DNA from: Burkholderia oklahomensis C6786
GTDB taxonomy: Bacteria > Pseudomonadota > Gammaproteobacteria > Burkholderiales > Burkholderiaceae
Direction of reading: 5' to 3'
NCBI RefSeq assembly: GCF_000959365.1
Contig: NZ_CP009556.1
Coordinates: 868,001-932,000 of the forward strand
Length of the DNA: 64,000 nucleotides
Positions within the stretch are counted from its first letter, which is position 1. Each line of letters opens with the position of its first letter. The translations under genes and the position numbers were made by a program. Below the pieces are notes generated by a model, which saw only the letters and a list, made by a program, of their open reading frames with translations, was not told the DNA's origin and searched no databases. Shown one piece after another: positions 1 through 9,258 of this stretch.

Positions 1-1049
1 CGGCTGGCTGGTCCGTGGCGATTGGGCGGTCACGTCATGAATCGCTCCTCGTGATGTCAGGGATCGGCGTCGAGCGCCGCGCACGTCTGCGACGTCTGCG
101 CGCGCCGCATGCGACGCGCTGCGTCGCTCACCATTCAGCAATATTCAAACCAGCGTCGTCGCAGCCATGCCGGGCGGCGCGATGCGTCGTTCCGACGCGC
201 CGGAACGTCTCGCCGCTGTTACGGCGTCCGGTCGCGTTGCGCAGCGCGGCGCGCGCGCGTTGTGCGCCGCGTCGAAGCGGCGTGTACGTGCGGCTGCGGT
301 GCGCTGTGCGCGCATGGGTGGCGGCGTCCGTCGAAAACCTATGAGCCGCTTGGATCCGGCGCTCGCGCACGAGCGTCGAGCGTGGCGGCGGCGCGCTTGT
401 CGCGCGGCGTATTTCGTCAGGGATTTCCCGGCCATGGCCGGCCGAAAGCGGGCCGTCGCCGCCGTCGTCGCGAAATGTTGCGATTCTGAAACGCTGCCGT
501 GCGGCGGCTCGCGCGGATGCGGGAGACGCGCGCCGGGCGCGCATAGGCGCCAATCGATTGCGGTGGCGGCGAAGCCCGCGCGCACGGCGAAGTCGATTCG
601 CGCACGAGCATTGCCATGGCGGCGCGCGGACGCTTGCGAGCGCACGCACGCGACCTTTGCCGAGCGATGCGCGAGGCGGTGCCGGCCGGCGGCTGCCCCG
701 ACGTTGATTCGTCGGTGAATCAAAACGCTGCGCCCGAGCCGGCGCGCGGCCCCCGACTTCGCCGCGAAACCATTGCTGTGCGGTCGTTCCCGCGCGATGG
801 CTCGTCCTTTGCTTTGAACCACCACAGACCCGTTCCGACGCGAATCGACAACAGCACACCAAAGGAACGGCCGATGTGACGAAACCGGAAACCGGAAATC
901 CGGCGTCGCGGCGCATGTTCCGCGATGCGACGCGGCGCGACGGGCGCCGGCGCGCGACACGCGCGCGGCACTCGGCGCCGGTTTCCTTTTGCAAGTCCGT
1001 GAGGGGGGCGAGCGCGAGCCGCTGCCGACGCGGGCACGGGGACACGAGC
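1..1049. other. Long leader or intergenic stretch with no supported gene
   Basis: I see no convincing gene here. Several long open frames exist on both strands, but all are Arg/Ala-rich compositional artefacts without domains, start context or plausible codon order. A GTG at 876 is in frame with the downstream glycosyltransferase and has AAAGGA a short distance upstream, so that gene might begin there. The added 58 residues are Arg-rich and unlike a protein N-terminus, so I treat this part as untranslated leader. Confidence 0.5.
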
Positions 1050-2627
1050 ATGAAGAACAGGCGGGCGATATCGTTGTGCGTGGAATGCGTGCTGCTGCTG
1101 ATCGTGTTCGCGTGCTCGTTGACCGTGCGCGATACCGCCATGCGGCCGGCGTCCGCATCGCTCGCGTCGGTTCCGCTCATGCGCGCGGCAGAGGCAGCCA
1201 TGCATGTCCGCGCGTTCGCCGAGCCGAGCCGGCCGAACGCGGAGGCGGTCGCGTTTTCGCCCGCCGAGCCCGCGTCGTTCGACGCTGCGCGACCGCCGTT
1301 CGCGGCCGTCCGGCCGCCTGCCGCCGGCGCGCGGTCCGAGTCCGGCAGCGGCATCGCCGTCGCGTTGTGCACGGCCTATCTGTGGGTGTTCGCGCTGCTG
1401 ACCTGCCTCTACGCGGCGCGCCACTACGTGTTCAGTCTCGATCGCCTGTTCAAGCCGCAGCAGGCGCCGTACTGCGCGATCACGCACGCGGACTGGCCGG
1501 AGATCACCGTGTTCGTCGCCGCGCACAACGAGGAGGCGGTCGTCGTCGATTGCCTGATGGCGCTGCTCGCGACGACCTACCCGCGCGACCGGCTGACGAT
1601 CGTCCCGGTCAACGACCGCTCGACCGACGGCACGCGCGCGCTGATCGACGCAGTGCAGCCGCTCGCGCCCGAGCTCATCAAGCCGTTTCACCGCGAGAGC
1701 GGCAAGCCGGGCAAGGCGGCGGCGCTGAAGGACGCGCTGCGCGAGATCCGCGGCGACATCATGGTCGTGTTCGACGCCGACTATCTGCCGCGCCCGGGCC
1801 TGCTCAAGGAACTGGTCGCGCCGTTCTTCGATCCGGAAGTGGGCGCGGTGATGGGCCGCGTCGTGCCGCAGAACGCCGATCGCAATCTGCTGGCGCGCCT
1901 CCTCGATCTGGAGCGCGCAGGCGGCTACCAGGTCAATCAACAGGCGCGCAACAACCTCGGCCTCGTGCCGCAGTACGGCGGCACGGTCGGCGGGATCCGC
2001 AAGAGCGCGCTCGACGCGGTCGGCGGCTGGCGTGACGACACGCTCGCCGAAGACACCGACATGACGTACCGGCTGCTGCTGAGCGATTGGCGCACCGTCT
2101 ACCTGAACCATGCGGAGTGCTACGAGGAAGTGCCGGAGCGCTGGCCCGTGCGCGCGCGTCAGCTCACCCGCTGGGCGAAGGGCCACAACCAGACGCTGTT
2201 CCGCTACCTGATTCCGCTGTTGCGCAGCACGGTGATGTCACGACGCTGCCGCCTCGACGGCGCGCTGCTGCTCGGCGTGTTCGTGATGCCCGCGCTGCTC
2301 GCGCTCGCGTGGGGCGTCGCGCTCGCGCTCTATCTGATGAACGGCATCGATTCGCTCACGCTCGGCCTGCTCATGTCCGTGTTCGCGCTCTTCGCCTTCA
2401 GCACGTTCGGCAACTTCGGCGTGTTCTTCGAGATCGTCGTCGCGGCGCGCCTCGATGGCCGCGCGACGCGATTGCGGCTCGTGCCGGTGAACGTCGTCGG
2501 ATTCTGCGTGACGATCGCGGCGGTCGTCGCCGCGCTGTGGGGGCTCGCGCTCGACGCGCTGCTGCGTCGCGAGCTGCGTTGGGACAAGACCGAGCGCTTT
2601 CGCCGGCCGCTGAAACCGGGACGATGA
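1050..2627 (+). CDS. Processive family 2 glycosyltransferase (exopolysaccharide synthase)
   Basis: This 525-residue inner-membrane GT2 enzyme should polymerise a nucleotide-activated sugar in the cytoplasm and pass the chain across the membrane. Membrane segments lie at about residues 7-26 and 105-130, and three more follow the catalytic domain. All processive-synthase motifs are present: NDRSTDG at 188, DAD at 242-244, EDTD from 334 and QLTRW at 371-375. This is the BcsA/PgaC/HasA arrangement. The ATG at 1050 is preferred because it gives a normal membrane-anchor N-terminus; GTG 876 is the alternative. It is first in a tight gene run ending with glmS, so an amino-sugar substrate is inferred. 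No PilZ domain is visible, so direct c-di-GMP binding is not evident. Confidence 0.88.
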   Translation: MKNRRAISLCVECVLLLIVFACSLTVRDTAMRPASASLASVPLMRAAEAAMHVRAFAEPSRPNAEAVAFSPAEPASFDAARPPFAAVRPPAAGARSESGSGIAVALCTAYLWVFALLTCLYAARHYVFSLDRLFKPQQAPYCAITHADWPEITVFVAAHNEEAVVVDCLMALLATTYPRDRLTIVPVNDRSTDGTRALIDAVQPLAPELIKPFHRESGKPGKAAALKDALREIRGDIMVVFDADYLPRPGLLKELVAPFFDPEVGAVMGRVVPQNADRNLLARLLDLERAGGYQVNQQARNNLGLVPQYGGTVGGIRKSALDAVGGWRDDTLAEDTDMTYRLLLSDWRTVYLNHAECYEEVPERWPVRARQLTRWAKGHNQTLFRYLIPLLRSTVMSRRCRLDGALLLGVFVMPALLALAWGVALALYLMNGIDSLTLGLLMSVFALFAFSTFGNFGVFFEIVVAARLDGRATRLRLVPVNVVGFCVTIAAVVAALWGLALDALLRRELRWDKTERFRRPLKPGR

Positions 2628-2630
2628 GCG

Positions 2631-3623
2631 ATGACGACCTTCAACGTGATGATGCCGGTGGCGGGGATGCTCGGCCTGCCGTTCCTGCCGCTCCTGAACG
2701 AACTGGTGAAGCGCAGCGACGTCGACGCGCTGCCGATCGGCGACGGCCCGTGCGTCGACTATCCGCACCGCGCCGCGCAGTGGCTCGACGCGCTGCGCGC
2801 GAACGCGCGCGGCGAGCCGCCCGCGCAGGGCGACGCGCCGCCGCCGTGGCAGGCGCTCGGCTTGCGCGTCGAGCATGTCGATGCGCTTAGCCTCGTGCGA
2901 GGCGACCGGCGCGACGGCGTGCTGTACGCGGACCGGACGATCGCGCTCGGCGCGGGCTCGCACGCCGCGTACGCGTTCGCCGAGGAGCGCATCGAGATTC
3001 GCGCGGGCGCGACGCTCGGCGGGTTCGCTTACGCGCCGAACGTCGACATCGACAACACGCTCGTGCGCGGCGCGGTGGTCGGGCAGACGGTGCGCCTGCA
3101 TGGTTGCGGGGGCTTCGCGAATCTGCACGGCACGCCGATCGTGTTCGGCCGCACCGCGCGCGCGTTCGGCCGCGACGGCGCGCTGACGCCGCATCGCGCG
3201 ATGTCCATCACGAGCCACCTGTCCGGCGTGCCGCACCGCGTCCTGCACGGCCGCTATCTGGTGCAGCGCGACGTCCGCCTGCCGCCGCACACGATCCTGC
3301 ACGGCACGCTGATCGTCGACGGCCGGCTGACGCTCGGCGAGGGTTGCGTGCTGCTCGGCAGCGTGAAGGCGCACAGCGTCGAGCTCGAGTGCGATGCGTT
3401 GCTGCACGGCGCGGTGTTCGCGCGCCACGACGTGCTGCTCGACGAAGCGAGCTGCATCGACGGCGTCGTGTCGGCGGGCGGCCTGCTGCGGCTGACGGGC
3501 GCGCGCATCGGCGCGGCCGATCATCCGGTCAGCGCGTGCGCGCGCGATGTGTCGGTCGTCGGCCATGCATGCGTACACGGCGATCTCGTCGCGTGGCGCA
3601 GCGGCTGGTATCACGCGTCATAA
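2631..3623 (+). CDS. Bactofilin-like / right-handed beta-helix protein of the exopolysaccharide locus
   Basis: This 330-residue protein starts 3 bp after the synthase stop, so the two are probably co-translated. Its first 90 residues are unlike anything I recognise. From about residue 90 onward it has short repeating beta-strand units with regular Gly, His and hydrophobic positions (for example ILHGTLIVDGRLTLGEGCVL), the periodicity of bactofilin or polymer-forming cytoskeletal proteins and other beta-helices. There is no signal peptide or membrane segment, so it is probably cytoplasmic. A scaffold for the synthase is an inference. Left-handed hexapeptide-repeat acyltransferases are an alternative, but the characteristic LIV-G-x-x-x-x hexads are not clear. 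Confidence 0.6.
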   Translation: MTTFNVMMPVAGMLGLPFLPLLNELVKRSDVDALPIGDGPCVDYPHRAAQWLDALRANARGEPPAQGDAPPPWQALGLRVEHVDALSLVRGDRRDGVLYADRTIALGAGSHAAYAFAEERIEIRAGATLGGFAYAPNVDIDNTLVRGAVVGQTVRLHGCGGFANLHGTPIVFGRTARAFGRDGALTPHRAMSITSHLSGVPHRVLHGRYLVQRDVRLPPHTILHGTLIVDGRLTLGEGCVLLGSVKAHSVELECDALLHGAVFARHDVLLDEASCIDGVVSAGGLLRLTGARIGAADHPVSACARDVSVVGHACVHGDLVAWRSGWYHAS

Positions 3624-3636
3624 AAAGGAGATCGAC

Positions 3637-4767
3637 ATGCATGCGCTTCGTTGCCGCCGCAGTCCGCCCGTTCCACTCGCCGTGCTCGCGCTCGCCTGCG
3701 CCTGCGCGTTCGGCGCAGCGCCTGCGCGCGCGGCCTCGACCGATGCATCGGCCGCGGCTTCCGCCGAACGCTCCGCGCCGCCGGCCGCCGCGTCGGGCGA
3801 ATCGCCCGCGCCGGCCGTGATCGCCGCGGCGGCCGCACCACAGCCCGTGACGCAGCCCGCACCGCAGCCCGTGGCGCCGCTTGCGCCGCCGCCCGCTGCG
3901 CCGCTCGTCATCGTGCCGCGTCAGTTCGACGAGACGGCGCTCGTGAAGGTCGACTCGGAAGGAATGCCCGACGGCTGGCCGCTCGCCGAGGTCACGCCGA
4001 GCCAGGAGAACCAGCCGACGCTGCCGGAGGCGATCGTCACGCACGTCCAGGCGCCGCAGGAGCGGCATACGGAGCTGTCGCTCGCGTACTCGACCGCGCA
4101 TCTGACGCACGGCTACGGCAACTGGTACGGCGTGCATCTGCGCGGCCTCTATCAGGCGGGCGGCCGCACGGTCATCGGCGAGCTCTCGCAGCTCCACCGC
4201 TTCGGCGAGACCACGCAGCTCGGCGCGATCACGTACGTCCAGGACATGGGGCCCGACTGGTTCGGCGGCATCGGCTTTGCGGGCACGACATCCGGCACGA
4301 TCCTGCCGAGCGCGCGCGTCGATCTGTCGATCAACCGCAAGCTGCTCTCGAACCGTTCGCTCGTGCTGTCGGCGGGCGCGGGCTACGCATGGAACCGCAA
4401 CGGTCACCGCGACCAGCTCTATCACCTCGGCGCGATCTGGTACGCGCTGCCGAAGTGGATCTTCGAGGCGGGCTGGAACTACACGGTCGACTCGCCGGGC
4501 TCGGTGAAGGCGCCCGCGTATTACGGCGCGGTCACGTACGGCGAGGTCGGCAAGAGCGTGATCGTACTGCGCGGCGGTTTCGGCCGCGAGGCGTATCAGG
4601 CGATCGGCAACAACGCGCAGATCACCGATTTCCGCAGCCACGAGATGTCGCTGAAGTGGCGCTACTGGATCACGCGCAAGTGGGGCACGCAGGTCGAGTT
4701 CGATTACTACCACAACCCGTTCTACTCGCGGATCGGCGGCGAAGTCGGCGTGTTCTATCGGTGGTGA
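3637..4767 (+). CDS. YaiO-family outer-membrane beta-barrel protein
   Basis: This 376-residue exported protein starts at an ATG with a strong AAGGAG site. A signal peptide covers roughly residues 1-31, ending after APARA. A Pro/Ala-rich linker of about 65 residues follows. The C-terminal 250 residues alternate aromatic and polar strands (AYSTAHLTHGYGNWYGVHLR and similar) and end in a C-terminal aromatic, VFYRW, as expected for a BAM-assembled barrel. YaiO-like barrels accompany exopolysaccharide synthases, so an export-pore role is likely. Unlike PgaA, it has no TPR domain. It lies 13 bp after the previous gene and 12 bp before the next, consistent with one operon. Confidence 0.78.
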   Translation: MHALRCRRSPPVPLAVLALACACAFGAAPARAASTDASAAASAERSAPPAAASGESPAPAVIAAAAAPQPVTQPAPQPVAPLAPPPAAPLVIVPRQFDETALVKVDSEGMPDGWPLAEVTPSQENQPTLPEAIVTHVQAPQERHTELSLAYSTAHLTHGYGNWYGVHLRGLYQAGGRTVIGELSQLHRFGETTQLGAITYVQDMGPDWFGGIGFAGTTSGTILPSARVDLSINRKLLSNRSLVLSAGAGYAWNRNGHRDQLYHLGAIWYALPKWIFEAGWNYTVDSPGSVKAPAYYGAVTYGEVGKSVIVLRGGFGREAYQAIGNNAQITDFRSHEMSLKWRYWITRKWGTQVEFDYYHNPFYSRIGGEVGVFYRW

Positions 4768-4779
4768 CGGGCGGGCCGC

Positions 4780-5586
4780 ATGGATATCGATCCCGTCCCG
4801 CCGTCCGCCGATCGCTCGCTGCGCACGCACGCGCATCCGCGGCGCTGGCTCGCGTCGATCGCGCTTCTCACTCCCGCGCTGTACGCGCTGCTGTGGCTCG
4901 CGCTGCCGTACGCGTGGCGATACTGGCGTGCGGTCATCGGATGGGGCGCGCGCGAGCTCGATCCGTCGCTGACCGCGGTCGTGCTCGGCTATCCGGCGCG
5001 CGCGCCGCGCGTGCCGCTGCTGTCGATCAATCTCGTCGCGCGGATGCCGAGCGGCACGCTGTTGTTCGCGACCGCCGCGTTCTGCACGGCGGGCTTCGCC
5101 GCCACGTTCGTTCGTCGGACGAAATGGCTGCCCGTTGCATACCTGCTCCGGATCGCCGCGTTCTCGCAATTGATGATTTGCCTGTATTTCCGGGCGATGT
5201 ACGGACCGGCCGTGTCCGGCTCCGCGGCGTCCGGCGCGGCGATGCCGGGCACGTTCCCGTACGACGCGTCGCTTCATTTGCGAGACGTGTTCGTGATGAA
5301 CGCCGCGGCGATCGCGCTGATTCCGCTGCTGATGGCGGCGCTCTACTATCCGCTCGATTTCTCGCTCGCGCAGAAGGCGTTCGCGTCGTTGCTCGTGCTC
5401 GGCTATTTCGTGCTGGCGCTGCCGTTCGTGCTGCTGCTGCACGCGGTCGTGATCTATCACGGCTCGCTCTTGTTCGTGCCGTTCTGCTATTTCGTGCTCG
5501 GCGCGCCGCTCCTGATCGGGCTGCTCGTCACGCTCTACAGCTATTGCGCGAGCTGGCGCGGCGCGTTGACGCGCGAGCCGCCGTGA
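4780..5586 (+). CDS. Multi-pass inner-membrane protein of the exopolysaccharide locus
   Basis: This 268-residue protein has about five or six hydrophobic segments, including ALLTPALYALLWLALPYAWR near residue 30 and several between 90 and 260. It has no enzyme motif I can name. It starts 12 bp after the barrel gene and its placement suggests an accessory to synthesis or export, comparable to the small membrane partner PgaD, but it is larger and not recognisably homologous. A membrane-bound O-acyltransferase is not supported because no conserved His/Asn pair stands out. The function is unknown. Confidence 0.65.
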   Translation: MDIDPVPPSADRSLRTHAHPRRWLASIALLTPALYALLWLALPYAWRYWRAVIGWGARELDPSLTAVVLGYPARAPRVPLLSINLVARMPSGTLLFATAAFCTAGFAATFVRRTKWLPVAYLLRIAAFSQLMICLYFRAMYGPAVSGSAASGAAMPGTFPYDASLHLRDVFVMNAAAIALIPLLMAALYYPLDFSLAQKAFASLLVLGYFVLALPFVLLLHAVVIYHGSLLFVPFCYFVLGAPLLIGLLVTLYSYCASWRGALTREPP

Positions 5587-5911
5587 GCGGCCTATAAGAA
5601 GAACCCTCTCCGTATCGGCGCTGAGACGATTTCGCCCGATTTCGTCAGGGGTGACCCGCACGATTGGCCGCAGAGCCCAGTCGCTCGGGCATCCGAAGCA
5701 AATGGCACGGAGCTCGCTTCTACCGGGGGGTAGGTCCGAATGCAGTGCTACGCCTGATACGAGGCGGCGCCGTCATCGGAGGACGCCGGACAGCGCGCCG
5801 GCGTGATGGACGGCCATCACATCCACGAGGCCGGGACCGGCCTGCCGGGCGGCGCGTCGCCGCATCGCAGCGGGTTTCGAGCCACCCTTCCCCTGAAGAG
5901 AGGAGCGCATC
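5587..5911. other. Gap within the exopolysaccharide locus, possible internal promoter or leader
   Basis: These 325 bp separate the membrane protein from the deacetylase and hold no supported gene. The gap is long for a compact operon, so a separate promoter or structured leader for the deacetylase is possible. A GAGAGGAG ribosome-binding site lies just before the ATG at 5912. I found no convincing terminator. Confidence 0.4.
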
Positions 5912-8041
5912 ATGTTGGCAAAGTCAGGCAAATTCTTGCGGGTCGTGTTCGCGTTGTTCGCGCTCGCGTTCGCGTTTAGCCCGGGCATCGCGCGCGCGGT
6001 CACCAATCAACTGCTGTTGCTGGTGCCGGATACGCTCACGCTGCCCGATCCGCGGGTGTCGGCATGGCTCGACAGCGCGCAGGAGGAAGGGCTGCAGATC
6101 AAGGTGATGACGGACAGCCAGTTCATGCAGGCGGGTGCGACGCTGTCGCAATATCCGGGGCTCATCCTGCCCGACCAGGTGCACACGGTCGCCGACGACA
6201 CGCTCGTCACCGCGATCCAGAACTACGCGCTGAACGGCGGCAAGGTGATGCTCGTCTATGACTTCGGCGTGCTGAATTCGGCTGGCTTCTACCCGGATCC
6301 GAAGTCGCGCTTCAGCTCGATGGTCGGCGTCGACTACGTGCTGTATAGCCAACTGCTCGGCAACATGATCGGCCTCGGCAACGTGACCGGCATGAGCAGC
6401 TGGCTGCGCACGCTCCAGGTGCCGCCCGGCAAGTCGATGGCGTGGACGACGACGTCCGCGGCCGCGACGACGAGCGCGCTGCTGTCCACCGCGACCGGCT
6501 CGACGAGCACGGCCACGTCGAGCATGCTGATGTACTTGTCCGCGAGCCCGTCGAACCCGGGCGGCCTGAAGGGCTACAACCACAGCGCGTGGTTCGGCTA
6601 TACGCTGCCGAAGGGCGGCAAGGGCGCGTTCACGTCGACCGCGCCGAAGCTGACTGGCTTCGTCACCGGCAAGCCGGTCAAATCGGGCACGTACACCGCG
6701 AGCTCGCTGGCGACCACCGCGACGACCACGGCGAACACCCTGCTCGCGACGACCAGCGCGCTGACCGACACGCTCGAAGGCATCTCGGGCTACGTGTACG
6801 GCTTTCTCACGTATCCGAGCTTCGTCACGCAAGGCACGTATACGGGCACGACGATCCTGACGTCGCCGAACTTCGGCCTCGTGTCCGGCTACAACACGTA
6901 CGGCAATGGCGGCGTGCTGTTCGTTAACCTGCCGCTCGCGTACCTCGACGGCCAGACCGACGGAATGCTGATCCACGGCTACCTGCATTACTTCGGCACG
7001 AACCTGCTGAAGCTGCCGTCGCTGTCGAATTTGCCGAAGGCGAAGGCGGGGCTCGTGTTCAACTGGCACTTCTGCGCGGAAGACCAGATCCAGCCGGCGA
7101 TGTACCTGAAGAGCCTCGGCGTGTGGACGAACGGCCCGTTCTCGATCGTGTTCACCGCGGGCCCGGACGAAGCGACGTTCGGCGACGGCAACGGCATCAA
7201 CCTCGATTACAACTCGACCGCGCTGAATCTCGTCAAGTACTTCCTGACGAAGGGGCATCACGTGGGCAGCCACGGCGGATGGATCCACGACTACTGGGGC
7301 GCGTACGCGAGCGAGACGAACCAGAGCACGTTCCAGCAGTATCTGGTGATGAACCATGCGGCGGTGATGACGGCGACCGGTCAGCCCGACGTCGAATACG
7401 CGGCGCCCGAAGGCAACACGCCGACCTGGTCCGTGAACTGGCTCGAAGCAAACGGCTTCAACGGCTACTACTTCACCGGCCACACCGGTTCCGAGCCGAC
7501 CCGCGCGTATCGCAACGGCGCGCTGCTGAACCCGGGCCTGTGGTCATATCCGGTGATGCCGTTCGGCAAGTACGCGACGTTCGAGGAGTTCCAGCAATAC
7601 GGCGTGTCGACGACGGACATCGTCAACTGGTACACGAACCTCATCAACTTCGTCGTCGCGAACCGCACGAGCCGGCTGATCTACGCGCACCCGTACGGCG
7701 CGTCGTTCTACCCGACCGTGCTGTCGTCGATCTTCACGCAGGCGAGCGCGCTGAAGCTGCTCGGCCAGTTCACGTGGTACACGATGAGCGACATCACGAA
7801 CTTCGACCGCTCGCGGCTGAATGTCACGTGGACCGCGACCGACATGGGCGGCAGCTGGGCATTCGCGGCGAGCCATCCGGCGAGCCTCGCGAACATGACG
7901 TGGCTGTTGCCGAAGGCGGCGTATGCGCAGCCGATCGTCACGCAAGGCGCGGCCACCGTCGTCGGCACCGACGCGACGAACTGGCTCGTGATCGCGGGCA
8001 CCGGCACGAGCCTCAAGTTCATGAGTGCGAAGGTGCAGTGA
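5912..8041 (+). CDS. Exported two-domain protein with NodB-like polysaccharide deacetylase domain
   Basis: This 709-residue protein has a signal peptide (about residues 1-30, cleaved near ARA-VTN). Residues 35-160 resemble an amidotransferase-like or trimerisation-type fold (LSQYPGLILPDQVHTVADD then NGGKVMLVYDFG). A Thr/Ser/Ala-rich stretch lies near 180-290. The C-terminal part has the features of a carbohydrate esterase 4 (NodB) fold: NWHFCAEDQ, a metal-site-like GHHVGSHGG, EYAAPEGN and a late IYAHPYG. It probably removes acetyl groups from the exported polymer in the periplasm or at the surface, as PgaB and PelA do. The motifs are variant, so catalysis is not certain. The downstream glmS supports an N-acetylated sugar substrate. 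Confidence 0.75.
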   Translation: MLAKSGKFLRVVFALFALAFAFSPGIARAVTNQLLLLVPDTLTLPDPRVSAWLDSAQEEGLQIKVMTDSQFMQAGATLSQYPGLILPDQVHTVADDTLVTAIQNYALNGGKVMLVYDFGVLNSAGFYPDPKSRFSSMVGVDYVLYSQLLGNMIGLGNVTGMSSWLRTLQVPPGKSMAWTTTSAAATTSALLSTATGSTSTATSSMLMYLSASPSNPGGLKGYNHSAWFGYTLPKGGKGAFTSTAPKLTGFVTGKPVKSGTYTASSLATTATTTANTLLATTSALTDTLEGISGYVYGFLTYPSFVTQGTYTGTTILTSPNFGLVSGYNTYGNGGVLFVNLPLAYLDGQTDGMLIHGYLHYFGTNLLKLPSLSNLPKAKAGLVFNWHFCAEDQIQPAMYLKSLGVWTNGPFSIVFTAGPDEATFGDGNGINLDYNSTALNLVKYFLTKGHHVGSHGGWIHDYWGAYASETNQSTFQQYLVMNHAAVMTATGQPDVEYAAPEGNTPTWSVNWLEANGFNGYYFTGHTGSEPTRAYRNGALLNPGLWSYPVMPFGKYATFEEFQQYGVSTTDIVNWYTNLINFVVANRTSRLIYAHPYGASFYPTVLSSIFTQASALKLLGQFTWYTMSDITNFDRSRLNVTWTATDMGGSWAFAASHPASLANMTWLLPKAAYAQPIVTQGAATVVGTDATNWLVIAGTGTSLKFMSAKVQ

Positions 8042-8129
8042 TGTAGCTCTTGCAGCACGTCGCCGGCACGGCTTCGGCCGCGCCGGCGGCGACACGGAAG
8101 CACAACCGCGCGGAAGCGCGCACGACATC

Positions 8130-9212
8130 ATGAACCGGCCCGCGCTCGTCGGGGCCGCTCGCACATACGCGGCGGCCCGTCTCCTGCTACGCCGCGCATC
8201 GCGCGTCGCAGCCCTTGCCATGTGCGGCGTCGCGCTTTGCGCGCACGCCGCCGAATTGCAATTGAGCGGCTACTACCAGCGGCCCGACGGCGCAATCACA
8301 GTGCGCCTGAACGGCGCCGGCATCGATCCGTATTTCGCCGCAAAGGCGCTCCTTGGCGCCGCCGATGCGCAGCTCGACGCGCGCCAGGCCGCGCGCGCAT
8401 GGATCGCGTGGCTGCTGCCGCGCCAGCGCGCGGACGGCGGCTTCGACCGCTTCTGCGTGAAGGACAACCAATACGCCGCCTGTGCGGACGCCGACGCGGA
8501 CGACTCGATGATGGCCACGTGGATGGAACTGCTCGTCCGCTTCGCGCCGCCGAGCGGCATGCCTGCGAATTGGGCGCGCAGCCTCGCGCGCGCGAGCGCG
8601 CATCTCGACACGCTGCTCGACAAGCGCACGGGCGTCTATCAGATCTCGCCGACGCTGCACGTCGCGCTGCTGATGGACAACGTCGAAGTGCACAGTGCGC
8701 TGCAGGCGCTCGCCGAGTACTACATCCGGCGCTCCGACTACGCGCACGCGGGTCCGTGGAGCCATCGCGCCGACCGGCTGTCGGCCGCGATCCTGCAGGT
8801 GTTCTGGCGCGGCACGCAGTCGGGCTTCCGGGCGAGCACGCAGCAGATCGGCGACTCGAGTTTTTATCCGGAGAAGGTCGCGCAGATCTTCCCGATCCTG
8901 TCGGGCATCCGCGTGCCCGATCAATCGAACGAGACGGTCTACGCGCAATGGATGCACCGCTACGGCAAGACCTGGCTGCAACTCGCCGGCACGGACTTTC
9001 CGTGGGGCTTGATCGCGCTCATCGCCTACAAGATGAACGACTGGAACACCGTCGCGTGCTGGCACGCGCGTTCCGGTCCTTACCGGCACGGTCCGCACTG
9101 GAACGTGCTCGAGGAGGCGCTTTATCTGGCATTCGAAAGCAGGATGGCCGATCCCGTCGCGCCCGCGCGCTGCGGGTTCACGACGGCGTCGGCCGCCGCC
9201 GTGCCGCGTTGA
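8130..9212 (+). CDS. Exported alpha/alpha-toroid protein, possible glycan hydrolase or lyase
   Basis: This protein is about 360 residues long from the ATG at 8130; an ATG at 8220 would shorten the N-terminus. A hydrophobic export signal ends near CAHAAEL. The body is helical with repeated Trp/Tyr-rich segments and an acidic DADADDSMMATWMELL motif, the pattern of (alpha/alpha) barrel enzymes acting on polysaccharides. I cannot assign a CAZy family. Position between the deacetylase and glmS suggests it trims or releases the polymer, as PelA and BcsZ do in their systems, but that is inference. Confidence 0.6.
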   Translation: MNRPALVGAARTYAAARLLLRRASRVAALAMCGVALCAHAAELQLSGYYQRPDGAITVRLNGAGIDPYFAAKALLGAADAQLDARQAARAWIAWLLPRQRADGGFDRFCVKDNQYAACADADADDSMMATWMELLVRFAPPSGMPANWARSLARASAHLDTLLDKRTGVYQISPTLHVALLMDNVEVHSALQALAEYYIRRSDYAHAGPWSHRADRLSAAILQVFWRGTQSGFRASTQQIGDSSFYPEKVAQIFPILSGIRVPDQSNETVYAQWMHRYGKTWLQLAGTDFPWGLIALIAYKMNDWNTVACWHARSGPYRHGPHWNVLEEALYLAFESRMADPVAPARCGFTTASAAAVPR

Positions 9213-9258
9213 GGAGAACACGCACGCAGGCATCGCAAGTCATCGGAGGTAACGAGTC

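Noticed and set aside
15..879. Several overlapping Arg/Ala-rich frames on both strands
   Set aside because: All are typical of high-GC noise: no domain, poor start sites, mutually overlapping and without sensible codon order.
5640..5800. Possible c-di-GMP-I (GEMM) riboswitch upstream of the deacetylase
   Set aside because: A few short strings (GCAGAGCC, a GGGGGGTAGG segment) recall the motif, but the ordered conserved core and receptor helices are not present. A covariance-model search would settle it.
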